Shown: one piece after another, positions 1-9,719 of the stretch
Layout: each line of letters opens with the position of its first letter
Position numbering within the stretch: the first letter of the stretch is position 1
NCBI GenBank assembly: GCA_006386115.1
Contig: VFIW01000046.1
Coordinates: 292,110 to 356,109 of the forward strand
DNA: 64,000 bases
Direction of reading: 5' to 3'
Source of the DNA: Globisporangium splendens
Lineage: Eukaryota > Oomycota > Peronosporomycetes > Pythiales > Pythiaceae
Notes under the pieces: generated by a model
What the model saw: the letters and a program-made list of their open reading frames with translations, nothing else
Told to the model about the DNA's origin: nothing
Database searches by the model: none
Position numbers and translations under genes: made by a program

Positions 1-75
1 TTTGTTGCGGGTATTGACAGAAGTGGTCAGTTCAACACGCGTGTTCTCGAAGCGGCCGTTGAGCGCTGCAACTGA
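1..75 (+). CDS. 3' end of an unidentified gene (partial)
   Basis: Twenty-four codons are open from the first base of the window and end at TGA (73-75). The peptide ends in a hydrophilic stretch with VLEAAVERC. It may be the tail of a gene starting outside the window, but the piece is too short to assign and could be a chance open frame. No signal or domain is visible. Confidence 0.25.
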   Translation, partial: FVAGIDRSGQFNTRVLEAAVERCN

Positions 76-689
76 GGGGCAAAGGACCGATTTTTTTGTG
101 CGTGTTCCGGCTCCCAGAGAAGCAAAAAAGTAGGTGGATTATTAAAGGCGCAGGGCGACTATTAAGAGGCTGAGTGAGCTCCGATGGCTGACTGTCGTTG
201 GATTTGCGTCAAAGTGCGAGCAGAGTGAAATGCAGCTTTAAGTTCGCACTGGAGACTTGGAGTGTTGCGTCATCATAGTGAAACCAAGTCTGCCAATGCG
301 AACTTCAGATCCTTGGGAACTGGATTATCAGGGAGCAGAAGGGCCACTCACATCGTACGTAACAATATATCGGTAGTTTTTAGTCTCATATCCGCGAGTG
401 TGGTTTCTCTTCATCTTCTTCTTTCTTCGTTTGACAAGCAGAACAAATCATGAACCAGATACACTCAGGGGAGGGAAACCAACGTGCCACACTTCAAGAA
501 TGTTTATGCGGATGGGAATGTGAGACCATGACGGATGAATGGAGATCGCGTATACTGCAGGGACCTCCAGATCACAGAACCACACACAAAATGCAGATAA
601 AGGACACTACTGAACTACAACATAAGGGTGGACATTCGTGCTTGAGCAATCGCTGGATTGTGGTGACGAATGAGCTTTTCAGCTCACTC
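76..689. other. Non-coding stretch before the first Fanzor remnant
   Basis: Short overlapping open frames without a recognisable domain. From about 690 the sequence runs into the Fanzor-like remnant. The part before 714 is not shared with the second copy near 6.4 kb, so the duplicated block begins abruptly at 714. Confidence 0.4.
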
Positions 690-694
690 TTGGA

Positions 695-1098
695 ATGTAC
701 GATATCGGAAAGCGATTCAACCAAAAGATCCTACGCAACATCGCAGCGCAATTCATCTCGACGCCGAACCCGCAGGTCTGCGTCGCTTTGGGAGACCGGA
801 GCGACCTAAAACACATTCAGGGACATGCGCATGGTCCAGTGAAGGTTCTGTCTGAGGAGCTGGCTAAGCGGGCGACAGTCGTGCTCGTCGATGAGTACTG
901 TACAAGTGATGCTCGAGTTGCTTGCAGATTCTCGAGAAGAGAAAATGTCAGACGACGAAAGAAGACGGCACCGTGGCATACAAGCCGTCGTGTGCTGTCC
1001 TTCGTTGCCCCAATCCACAGTGCAGAACGATGTGGGATCGAGACGTCAATGCTGCAATTAGCATCTATCAGCTTTGTAGGTGCATGATATTCGGGTGA
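695..1098 (+). pseudogene. Fanzor/TnpB-like nuclease, C-terminal remnant (copy 1)
   Basis: C-terminal half of an IS605 TnpB/Fanzor-type RuvC nuclease, a eukaryotic RNA-guided nuclease carried by transposons. In frame 2 a block from 714 reads QKILRNIAAQF, VALGDRSD and VLVDEYCTS. This matches the family segment that leads into the zinc ribbon. The frame then breaks at about 905-912. From 910 the next frame carries the ribbon (CSSC, later RCPNPQC) and the last RuvC aspartate motif WDRDVNAAISI (about 1033-1065), ending at TGA 1096-1098. The N-terminal half is not recognisable upstream. The frameshift plus missing half make it a pseudogene. A TnpB of bacterial origin is an alternative, but the GDRSD..GHAHGP spacing looks eukaryotic Fanzor-like. 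Confidence 0.72.
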
Positions 1099-1191
1099 CC
1101 TAGACCAGCAGAATTGAGCTAAACGTGGATCGCGGAGTTTCGAAACGCGTCCAGATGGTAGATAGTCCGATATGAGTGTGCACCACTCACT
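714..1191 (+). repeat. 478-bp direct repeat, copy 1
   Basis: Nearly identical to 6429-6906. I see one substitution in the middle (about position 879) and three near the 3' end. The block contains the Fanzor C-terminus including its frameshift, so duplication followed the frame break. No clear target-site duplication or terminal inverted repeat is visible at either edge. Confidence 0.93.
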
Positions 1192-1344
1192 TCGTCAAAC
1201 CGTGTGCCCAAAATGATGGGCATGGTGTACTAATACATTACATGCAATGAAAAACTGCTTTTACAAAAAGCAAGTACATTACTCGCTCTGGTTTCTGCTT
1301 TTTACAAATAAAAAAGCACTTTGTTATTCGCTCGAAGAGGGAAC

Positions 1345-2805
1345 ATGGCGCGACGTGAGAGTGGCCTCAATGGCACTTCGAATGAGCCACGCGACGAAGA
1401 CCACGGCGCGTCTGTTGCTGCCGCCGCCGCTCAGCCAGCAGCACAACCGATAGAAACTACTACAGGGGGACAACGTGGTGGTCCACCTGTCGGTAGTGGC
1501 GGCACCGCCTCGGCGAGCACGCTGAGCATCGAGGACGCCGATCTGCTGCGCAAGCGCCGAAAGTTTACGCACACGACCGAGGCGCAGCGCCTGTGCATGC
1601 TGGAATGGCTCGAGCGGCCGCAGAACTTCCAGCTCATGACGGAGCGCGCGTCGGCCGTCGTGCTCACGAACGCCACGGGCAAGAAGCTCAAGAAGGCTGA
1701 CGGGTACCGCAGCCTCATGCGTCACGTGAACCAGCAGGCGCGCGCGCAGTGGACGCTCGACGTCACGCGCAGTCGGTACGAGAGCTTCATCGCGTCGTTC
1801 AAGAAAGCGCAGAAAATGGCTGCGCAATCTGCGCTCACAGTCACTGCGAACGATCGCGTGCGTGGCATCACCGAGGTGGTGCAGAAGCTGAACGCCATGT
1901 GCCTGTTCTACGACCGCATCGAAGCACTGTTCGCGACAGGCAAGCCGCTCGCTGCTGTTCCTGTTGCTACGGGGACTCCAGCTGCCGAGATGAGTGGAGA
2001 AAGAGAAGGAGAAAATGATAAAGGAACGCAAGAGAATGGTACCACTGCGCCTGCTACTGGTGACGGCAACGATGAAGAGCAGCTCGAGAAGAACGACGAC
2101 GAAATTCCCAAGGTGGACGCAGCCAAAGACGGCGGAGGTGAAACACCACAGCATCAACACGTTGGTGCCGACTCGGAAGCTGCTAACGATCGAAAAAGAA
2201 CACGCGGCCAAGTGAGTGCGGAAAAGAAGCCAACTCAGCAACTACCGAGCGAGGAGGAAGGCTCGATGTCGGGAGCTGAGGAGGAATCTTCCTCCAGTGA
2301 GTCTCGAGACGACGACGACGACGACAGTGCCGAACTCGCTGCGCCGCTAGAAAGCCAAGTGGCACTAGTCGTACCACGCACGAGTGACGTGAACACCTCA
2401 TCGCGCCGTACAAAGAAGCCCAAGTACAGAGACGTGAAGCAATCGAGCGACGTTGTCTTGCAGACCAGGAGCAGCACGCGTCGCCTCAGTGGCAACGATT
2501 TTCTTGCTGCTGCTGCGAGCGCCGTCGCGGCAGCCAACGGTCAAGGTGCACCGGTGGATCCACGAGTGCTGCCGCCCATGTCGGACGAGATGGCGGCGCA
2601 ATTTCTCGCCATGGAGCGCGAGAAGCTTGCGCTGCAGCAAGAGCATGTGCGCATGCAAAAGCGCGAGCTTGAGCTCAAGGAAAAAGAACTGGCGGCGCAG
2701 GAAGAGACCAAGAAGCACGCCATCCGAGCCGACCTGATGTCCAAGTTGGCGCAAGCTGGGAAGACTCCGGGGGAGATCAAAGAGTACCTCTTGTTGCTTG
2801 GATGA
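1345..2805 (+). CDS. Myb/SANT-like (trihelix-type) transposon-associated protein
   Basis: 486-residue open frame. The first true ATG is at 1345; the frame is open slightly further upstream but only through a TTG. Residues about 75-165 form a helical block with conserved W/L residues (LCMLEWLERPQNFQLM, YRSLMRHVNQQARAQW, RYESFIASFKKAQ), of the kind found in Myb/SANT-like DNA-binding proteins carried by oomycete repeats. The middle is acidic and low-complexity (EEGSMSGAEEESSSSE, DDDDDD). The C-terminus (about 410-475) is a charged coiled coil ending in a short leucine-rich helix. No transposase catalytic domain is present, so it may be an accessory ORF or a domesticated DNA-binding protein. It lies between two Fanzor remnants. 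Confidence 0.6.
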   Translation: MARRESGLNGTSNEPRDEDHGASVAAAAAQPAAQPIETTTGGQRGGPPVGSGGTASASTLSIEDADLLRKRRKFTHTTEAQRLCMLEWLERPQNFQLMTERASAVVLTNATGKKLKKADGYRSLMRHVNQQARAQWTLDVTRSRYESFIASFKKAQKMAAQSALTVTANDRVRGITEVVQKLNAMCLFYDRIEALFATGKPLAAVPVATGTPAAEMSGEREGENDKGTQENGTTAPATGDGNDEEQLEKNDDEIPKVDAAKDGGGETPQHQHVGADSEAANDRKRTRGQVSAEKKPTQQLPSEEEGSMSGAEEESSSSESRDDDDDDSAELAAPLESQVALVVPRTSDVNTSSRRTKKPKYRDVKQSSDVVLQTRSSTRRLSGNDFLAAAASAVAAANGQGAPVDPRVLPPMSDEMAAQFLAMEREKLALQQEHVRMQKRELELKEKELAAQEETKKHAIRADLMSKLAQAGKTPGEIKEYLLLLG

Positions 2806-3352
2806 TGATCGTGTACGAAAGATTTGCGTTGTGCTTGCTTTGAATTGTTTACGAGAATCCATTTGATACAATAGTGCCTCATGCGTGCGGGGTCGAGCAT
2901 ACATTTCTCGACGTACGGAGTCAGAGATTTCACTCCAACTGACACCAGATCTGTTTCTTTGGAAATGAGTGGTGTTGAAAAACACCAGTATAAACAAGAA
3001 AGCATGCAGACACAAACTCACTTACCTGACTTTGCACCAACTGCTTCATAAACCGTCTCCAATGCTGCAATCTCAAACTTGTCATAACCGCGCTCCATCC
3101 ACGCGTACAGTCGTCCACACCGAGCCGAACGCGCCACACACATACAAAATCGTCACCCAAGTCAAAGTCGAGGTCGAACGCCAAGTCGAAGTCGGATGCC
3201 GAAGCTCGAGATTCGCACGCACACAGGTCGAAGTCGAACACCAAGCTGCACTTGTCACGCGCCACGACGGATCAAACACCAACAACAGCAAGCAGCTTCA
3301 AAACACCAACAACACCGGTTGACGAGTCTTCGTTCGATCTGGTTCATCGCTG
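2806..3352. other. Non-coding, strand-asymmetric stretch
   Basis: No supported gene. From about 3130 the + strand has iterations of AAGTCGAAGTCGA-type 6-mers (3155-3242), a short simple-sequence patch at the entrance to the degenerate array. Confidence 0.45.
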
Positions 3353-4050
3353 CACGCCGCGTCCTTCATACGATCCCACTTCCAATCTCACAAACGAATT
3401 GCCGACACCCTTGGAACTTGGTCCGAAGAAAGACAACTTGGAAAAGTCTTCAATCCTGCCGCCACAATATTCCACCAAGCGTCCAACGCGAGCAAAGATA
3501 TGCGCATGTACCTTTGCGTGGTCACTTGATTGCTTGCAACTTCTCACTTGAGCTTCATACCTCACACATCTGCACTCCACGACATGTCCAACCAATTTCA
3601 ATTTTTCACCAAGGCAAAGCTGCAAATACCGTGTCGAAGGTGCACTTGGATGTCCTTCACTCCTGCACGCCACAATGCTGTCCAAACGCGTTCATCATCC
3701 AGGCAAGAGGCGCAACAAGTTACCACGAGTACATTGCACTGGAATTCTCGAGTTTCTGCACACCACAATTTGTCGACACGTTTCCATCTCCCAGGGTAAG
3801 CATACAAAATTACCGCAGCGACGAAATGCCTTGACACTTCTTGACTCTCTCCACGCCACAATGTTGCTCAAGCCTTTAAATCACCCCAGCCACGAGAGGA
3901 CCACGTTACCGTCGGGATGAAGCCTCGGACGCACGCCTTGAAAATCTTCATCCTCTGCATACCAAAAGGCGACCAACTCTTTGCATCATCCAAAGAAAAA
4001 CTCAAAATACCGAAATTGTCGAGATCAGCATCACCAACTTCACAAACTCG
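3353..4050 (+). repeat. Degenerate tandem array, about 93-bp unit
   Basis: Seven diverged units can be aligned by a shared start (CACGCCACAAT and variants) at about 3353, 3459, 3573, 3666, 3759, 3852 and 3958. Spacings are 106, 114, 93, 93, 93 and 106. Most units also share an internal CCAGGCAAG....TACCG block. The units differ too much for recent amplification. 93 is a multiple of three, and an 81-residue frame (3675-3920) repeats LHATM...PGK..NKLP, but frames break between units, so coding status is doubtful. Confidence 0.65.
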
Positions 4051-6180
4051 TTCTCGGTTGGAACACGTCCACAGATACATGCTGACAAAAACCGAGCCTT
4101 CACTCGCACGACGAAACACACACGAAACCACACCAATTCCGATCCACGAGGTCACGAAACCAACGAAAAGACACCAACCAAACAACGACGACCACAGCAC
4201 GCTTTGCGCTCTTCGACCCATTTGCAACTTGATTTTCTTTCAATTATTCTTTCGATCTGGACAAACACCATCGAGTCTCACGAAAACCAACACAAATCAC
4301 ACACATCTTGGCATTTGAATTCGCGAAGCAAAAAACACTTGACCAAACCTAGCACAGAGAGATGACGACGACACGACCACTCGACACTTGAATATCAAGG
4401 CGAAGCACTCCAAGCTCTAAATTCACACTAGACGGAAGACACCAAGCGTTGACCAGTTCACCGATCCAAATCGCACAAACGGTACTCACACTGATCTCGA
4501 TCGTCACACAGTCCCAACTGGAACACACGCGCACACACTCCACAGCAACGAAACTCACAACGCCAAATAACCAGTCACAGCGACCTTAACGTCCTCGATT
4601 CACACCAGCACTTGGAAACTTGGGAGATGCATCTTGAAGCCTTCAACTTCACATCTGCATAACCACTTGAGTGCGACACCATATATCTTCATCCGAGCTA
4701 CACTGTCTTCTAGCAAATCTCGAACTCGGCCTTCTAGTAAATCTGGAAAGACTCCACTGCTTCCGACTTTACAATCTTATGCATTACTTTTCTTGTCACG
4801 AGTGCCTCTGTGCGGCTGCTCGGTCTTCGAAATGGACCTGCATGCCACGACACCGTTTCCGAGTACCAAACAGCAAGCAATGCCGAAAAAACAAGTACCA
4901 TATCGCCAGCCACAGGACGAAGTCACCAACAGTACAACTTGGAAAAAAAAAAAAAGAAGGCGCGAGTGCATGCTTCCGAGTCTGCCCAGACATCAAGCAC
5001 AGACGAACAAAGCACAGGTCTTCTACACCAATGGCGAAAATCTTCGGCAAAATCAAACAGGAAAACACCGAACAAAACCGCCATCTGCTGAAAATTTGCC
5101 ACCGTCCACCAAAAAGAAAAGAAAAAAAAGCTGCCAAAGTGTCGAAAAACGAAAAGGCTTGCCGACGAAGCGAAACGAAAGCATCTGCGCCGAGACTTGA
5201 AATCTAGCTCAACGGAAGCGTTCCCACCACGCTGCTCGAAAGCGAGAATGACACTCTACTCGCCCACGCGTCTTCGAAAAAACAACAAACACCGACACAC
5301 GACGTCATGTCACCAAACAGGCGAATCATACCAGCTCAACATACCACGGCATCAGGCCATTTCGCTCGAAATTGTTTTCAACCTCCATGCACAGCAGGTC
5401 GGTCAGCCGCAAACAAACGTGGGAAGCAGCAGGAAGGGCTTGCGAGAAAGGGCGGAAAGAGCTTGCGAGGAAGCGACTCGAGGTGCACAGTCGAAAAGAT
5501 CGGATGCGCTGCTAGCAAAAGTCGTAATGAAGAGGGGAGCAAGAGTCGCTCAGGACTTGGTCAAGAGAGTCGACGCCATGCCGCCTGATCAGCGAATGCG
5601 CACGCCGATGAGTCTCGAGCCTTGAACCTTGGACCTCTGCCAACAAACAGGAAAAAAAACAACTGAGCGAAAAACGAGAGCTCAGCAATGCGACGAACCA
5701 ACCCAGAGAGAGAGGGAGAAGCGAGAAAACGGGAGAGACAGGGGAGATAAACCTCTTATATCCACTAGAACGAATGTACACCATAGTAAGCATAGCAAGA
5801 AAACACTTTATGGGCGTTGTAAATGCTCACATGCATAATCAACAGGTCTTTACTTAATAGACAGGTGATAAAAGCTTGAGGTCTTTAACTGCAGCGCACG
5901 CGGATTGGTCGAGAGACTTTTTTCACTGGCTTTTTCTCTCGTCTTCTCAGAACCTCCCAACAAAATAATAAGAAAAAAAAAGAACTGGGAATCTCGATCG
6001 TTGGCATTTTGGCGACATTTCTCACCATTTTGGGTGCCAAACGCAGCTTATAAGAACAGCAAGACCTTGCACATCAACAAATTGATGTCAAGTATGAGAA
6101 AATACAACCCTTGGTTCGTAAGGAACGGCAACGCACAGCCAATGAATGATCTACAATTGCGCACAGATGCATTTCGCTCT
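4051..6180. other. A/C-rich accessory DNA without recognisable genes
   Basis: The + strand is markedly richer in A and C than in T and G to about 5640. Several open frames over 100 codons are Lys/Thr/Ser/Pro-rich and have no domain. Phrases from the 93-bp array (for example CACTTG, ACTTGGAA) recur irregularly, so this may be a more decayed continuation. From 5640 composition becomes G/A-rich (GAGAGAGAGGGAGAAG at 5706), then A/T-richer. Confidence 0.45.
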
Positions 6181-6813
6181 TGCTCGAGTGGAATCCGAGC
6201 AGTCCGAGTCGTCATCTTGCCGGAATGAAGAAGGCGGCATTCTGGCATGAGAATTTGAAACCGAGAGAGCCGACTTACTCGACTATCTTGAGGGAACCAC
6301 CGACCTTCAAGGGCAGCTCGCTCAACGAGTTCATCGCACAGCTCAAAGGTGTTGTGGCAACATTTGGATTTTTCAGTTGAATTTTTCGACAAACCATCCT
6401 TTTCGAAAATGGCGTTTTTTTTCAACACGATTCAACCAAAAGATCCTACGCAACATCGCAGCGCAATTCATCTCGACGCCGAACCCGCAGGTCTGCGTCG
6501 CTTTGGGAGACCGGAGCGACCTAAAACACATTCAGGGACATGCGCATGGTCCAGTGAAGGTTCTGTCTGAGGAGCTGGCTAAGCGGGCGACAGCCGTGCT
6601 CGTCGATGAGTACTGTACAAGTGATGCTCGAGTTGCTTGCAGATTCTCGAGAAGAGAAAATGTCAGACGACGAAAGAAGACGGCACCGTGGCATACAAGC
6701 CGTCGTGTGCTGTCCTTCGTTGCCCCAATCCACAGTGCAGAACGATGTGGGATCGAGACGTCAATGCTGCAATTAGCATCTATCAGCTTTGTAGGTGCAT
6801 GATATTCGGGTGA
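6180..6813 (+). pseudogene. Fanzor/TnpB-like nuclease, remnant (copy 2)
   Basis: The C-terminal block 6429-6813 repeats copy 1 with the same frameshift at the zinc ribbon (CSSC from 6625; WDRDVNAAISI from about 6748; TGA 6811-6813). Unlike copy 1, family-like sequence seems to continue upstream. One frame around 6349 reads VEFFDKPSFSKMAFF, resembling the segment before the RuvC-II region, and the preceding frame (6180-6380) reads KAAFWHENLKPRE and FKGSSLNEFIAQLKG. Each block is in a different frame and stops lie between them, so no full protein can be made. The upstream assignment is weaker than the C-terminal one. Confidence 0.68.
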
Positions 6814-6906
6814 CCTAGACCAGCAGAATTGAGCTAAACGTGGATCGCGGAGTTTCGAAACGCGTCCAGATGGTAGATAGTTCGATTTGAGTGTGCATCA
6901 CTCACT
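6429..6906 (+). repeat. 478-bp direct repeat, copy 2
   Basis: Partner of 714-1191, offset 5715 bp. It ends four bases before the ATG of the LRR gene at 6910. Confidence 0.93.
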
Positions 6907-6909
6907 GAC

Positions 6910-8935
6910 ATGGCTGCAGCGGCGCATGGGAATGCGCACACCAAGGACGCGAACAATGCGGGTACGACGGCACTTATATGATGCTATATGGGCACGATGT
7001 ATGCCTTGTATAGCACCTAATGATTAGCGTGTCCTGGGTGTAGGAAGCGTCCCGCGGCTGGTGGAATTGTGTCTGCGTACCATCGCCATTCGGTTGAAGC
7101 ACTTTTTCAAGTACAATGCAATGTGTTGGCTCAGTTGTCATTTAGATTCGTTGCTGTACCGTCATTTAAATCTCTCTCTCTCTCTCTCTCTCTGTATTTG
7201 ACGCATGGGGTTGCGACAGCGCGTCGCATCATGCGGCGCTGGTGCGAGTGCTCACGGATCTCGAAAAGGCGCTGCTGCTGCCGTACGATCTGTCGCGCCT
7301 CGATATATTTGAGCACCAGGGCTTCCGCGCGCGGCTTCTGAAATGGCGACGTCATGTGGATCACAAGCAGAGGAAAGAGTACGTTGTGTGAAGTTTTTGG
7401 AGAGGGAGCCGTCTTTTTGTTGACCTCGCAGAGACTTGACAAATTCGTGATGTTTGTTTGTACTAGCGATTCTGCTGGCATCATTCCCAGGAGGACGCCC
7501 GAGCTTGCGCTCATAGCCGACACTGTGCCGATCTATGCTCTGCAGACCAACCTGGACAAAGATCCGCATTACCGGCACTTGAAAATGGTCCAGCATGGAG
7601 AGCGAACCGGTTGAGAAAAGCCAAGTACTCCACTCACACTCACTTTTTTTTTGTCGAAATGTGTGTTTTACTAGGCAGCTTTTGGGGTGGAGGCGCCACC
7701 GAGTGTGGAATTACGTGCTCCTGCTCAAGCAAACCCGTTCCCACAACGGAAGGAGTGGGTTAGCAATGGAGAATCAGTATCGCCAGAGACATCTGAGAAC
7801 AGCGACGCTAATCAAGGAAATCAAGACCACATGGACTGGGCGGCGCAGAAACTCTTCACCTTGGACCGATTGAATCAGTACCGATCGCCGATTGCCAACA
7901 CTGGGTGTGGTGCTGCTGCGGTCCGTTTAACTTCTTTTTTCTACGCCTGGTGGTCATCAACCCGTGCTCACCTGTATGTGCTTGTTGGTGTCAACGCTGT
8001 ACAGGGAATACTTCGTGCGTCCAGCACATTACGTGTAGTGCGCTTGAGCCACTGCCAGATCACAGACGCAGGCGCAATTCTCCTCGCAAGCGGACTTCGT
8101 GTTGGTGCTTTCCTTCATAGTACCTCAAACTGAACTAGCGAAACGATCCTAATAGTCTGGTTGTTTTCGTGTACTAGCTCTCCACTGTATTGCAAGAACT
8201 CGACCTCAGCAACCAGACCTCCGCAGTAGTCAAGAACAAGCATATGGATAACGAGATTGGATGCAGTGGCAGTCTTGCCATCGCTCTTGCGTTGGGATTC
8301 AACAAATCGCTCACGCAGGTACGTTTGAGCTAAAGGGGGTGGCAGAAAGAGCAACCTTTCCTTGCTTCTCACACGAATGGGTCGTGTGTTTGCATGACAT
8401 GTAGCTGTCTCGAAGCGGCAATCCGATCGGAGCGCAAGGCGGTCGTGCGTTGGCGACTGTGCCGCAGAAGAACCGCACACTCAAGCGCTTGGAGCTGGAA
8501 AGGTACGCTGCGCAGTAACGTTGATCCAAAAATCATGAGTGATGCGCTTTCTTACTTCTCACGACGCATCTAATTGCCAGCACCAAAGTTGGTGAAGCTG
8601 CAGCTGATCTGATCGACGCGTACTCGAACTCGCACTCGTACGTAGTTTTTACTCAAATGGCTTTGGCTTTTGTGCTAGTATCTGAACCTCATCGACTGAC
8701 TTTGTGTCGTTACAACAATGTAGCCTTGAAGTCTTGAATTTATACTGGTGCGGGCTTCAACCTGGAGTAGGCACCAAGCACGGATCGGTCATTGGAGCAA
8801 AGAATTCGAAAGCTGTGATAAGTGAGGTATGTTGAAGCGATCAACGCGATCTGTGAGTCATTTCATACTTGTATTTGTTTATCACCACTTATGGTGTCTT
8901 TGGGTCCTGCTCGCTTTTCACAGCTGGTTGAGTAA
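6910..8935 (+). CDS. Leucine-rich-repeat protein (ten exons)
   Basis: Exons 6910-6961, 7044-7110, 7220-7378, 7467-7609, 7679-8100, 8178-8318, 8405-8502, 8581-8637, 8724-8826 and 8924-8935 join in frame to 417 codons ending in TAA. Introns are about 70-110 nt with GT..AG ends; the second contains a (TC)n tract near 7171-7193. The first half is helical and unassigned. The second half holds ribonuclease-inhibitor-type LRRs (LRVVRLSHCQITDAGAILL, LQELDLSNQTS, LKRLELESTKVG, LEVLNLYWCGL). Such proteins usually serve as binding scaffolds; no partner can be named. The fifth exon stays open through 7905-8004, where an intron could also be imagined, but only the read-through keeps the frame. The Fanzor repeat supplies all sequence immediately upstream, including any proximal promoter. 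Confidence 0.72.
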
Positions 8936-9719
8936 GCAGGCGGTTTGCGTGTATGCAGGCTATCAGATTACTCAATTCTCGCTTCTGCGCAAGAATAGCA
9001 GCTTTGAGCTCGATGTTCTCGTCGGCTACCATGGCGACACTCTCTCGTTTTTCTCGCTGGTTTCGCTCGGCTTCTTGCCGTCGCCGTGCTTTGATCTGCT
9101 TGAGTTCTCGGACTCTGGATTCCAGCGCCAAGACCTCATCGCGAAGGACCTGGATTTCTTCCTAGAATAAATCAAAGAACCAAGTCAGTGTGAAGATATC
9201 ACGAGTGCAGCTGCCGTGTGATTCAGGTATGGATTTGTTTACCCTTCGGTTCTGGTACGTGCATTTTTTCTTGTGTGTTAATGTGGTGCTTGTAGATCGT
9301 TGCCGCTGCTCCTGATAGTGAAGTGGGTCGCGAAGCGTATCCAACGTATCGGGCGGCTCAAGGATGCTGCTGCTATCCTCGTCGGCACTGTGTTGGTACA
9401 ACGCATTCAGCAAACTGAGTTCGTCCGGGGTGCTACCATTTGACGCGGCTGAGGTCTCGAATTCCGACAAGTCGAGCTCGTGGATGATACTCATGGCCAT
9501 ATCCAGATCTTTGTCGCCGTCCTCCTCCGAAAGCAGCAACAGCGTGTTGAATGGCAAAGCTGAAAAAGAAGAACTCGAGTCGCGGGGATCCATGACGGGG
9601 AAGCTCGTTCTGCGGATTGTCTCCATAACCTCGGAAGCGATTGCCAGTCGTGCGGCTTTGGACTGGAGCGCAAGTCGACGAATGAAAAGTGGTTTGCTTC
9701 TTTTTTTGTTCTTCTTCAT
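8889..9719 (-). CDS. bZIP-like transcription factor, Cys-type basic region
   Basis: Two exons on the minus strand (9719-9243 and 9161-8889), intron 9162-9242 with GT..AG ends, about 250 residues. The basic region KKKCTYQNRR is directly interrupted by the intron. Exon 2 continues as EEIQVLRDEVLALESRVREL, a zipper-like coiled coil. Cys stands where most bZIPs have the invariant Asn; bZIPs of this kind have been described in Phytophthora. The N-terminal half is acidic (LLLLSEEDGDKDLDMAM), as in activation regions. An alternative start is the ATG at 9593 (MDPRDSSSS). The last codons overlap the 3' end of the LRR gene on the other strand by 47 bp. Confidence 0.7.

Noticed and set aside
905..912. 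Programmed frameshifting in the Fanzor remnant
   Set aside because: No slippery heptamer or pseudoknot was apparent and the N-terminal half is missing in copy 1; shared decay is simpler.
1324..2241. 305-codon minus-strand frame opposite the Myb/SANT-like ORF
   Set aside because: Leu/Arg-rich antisense shadow; the + frame has the coherent domain and coiled-coil pattern.
714..6906. The 478-bp direct repeats as LTRs of a retrotransposon
   Set aside because: They contain nuclease coding sequence, lack TG..CA ends, primer-binding site and target duplication, and no gag/pol lies between them.
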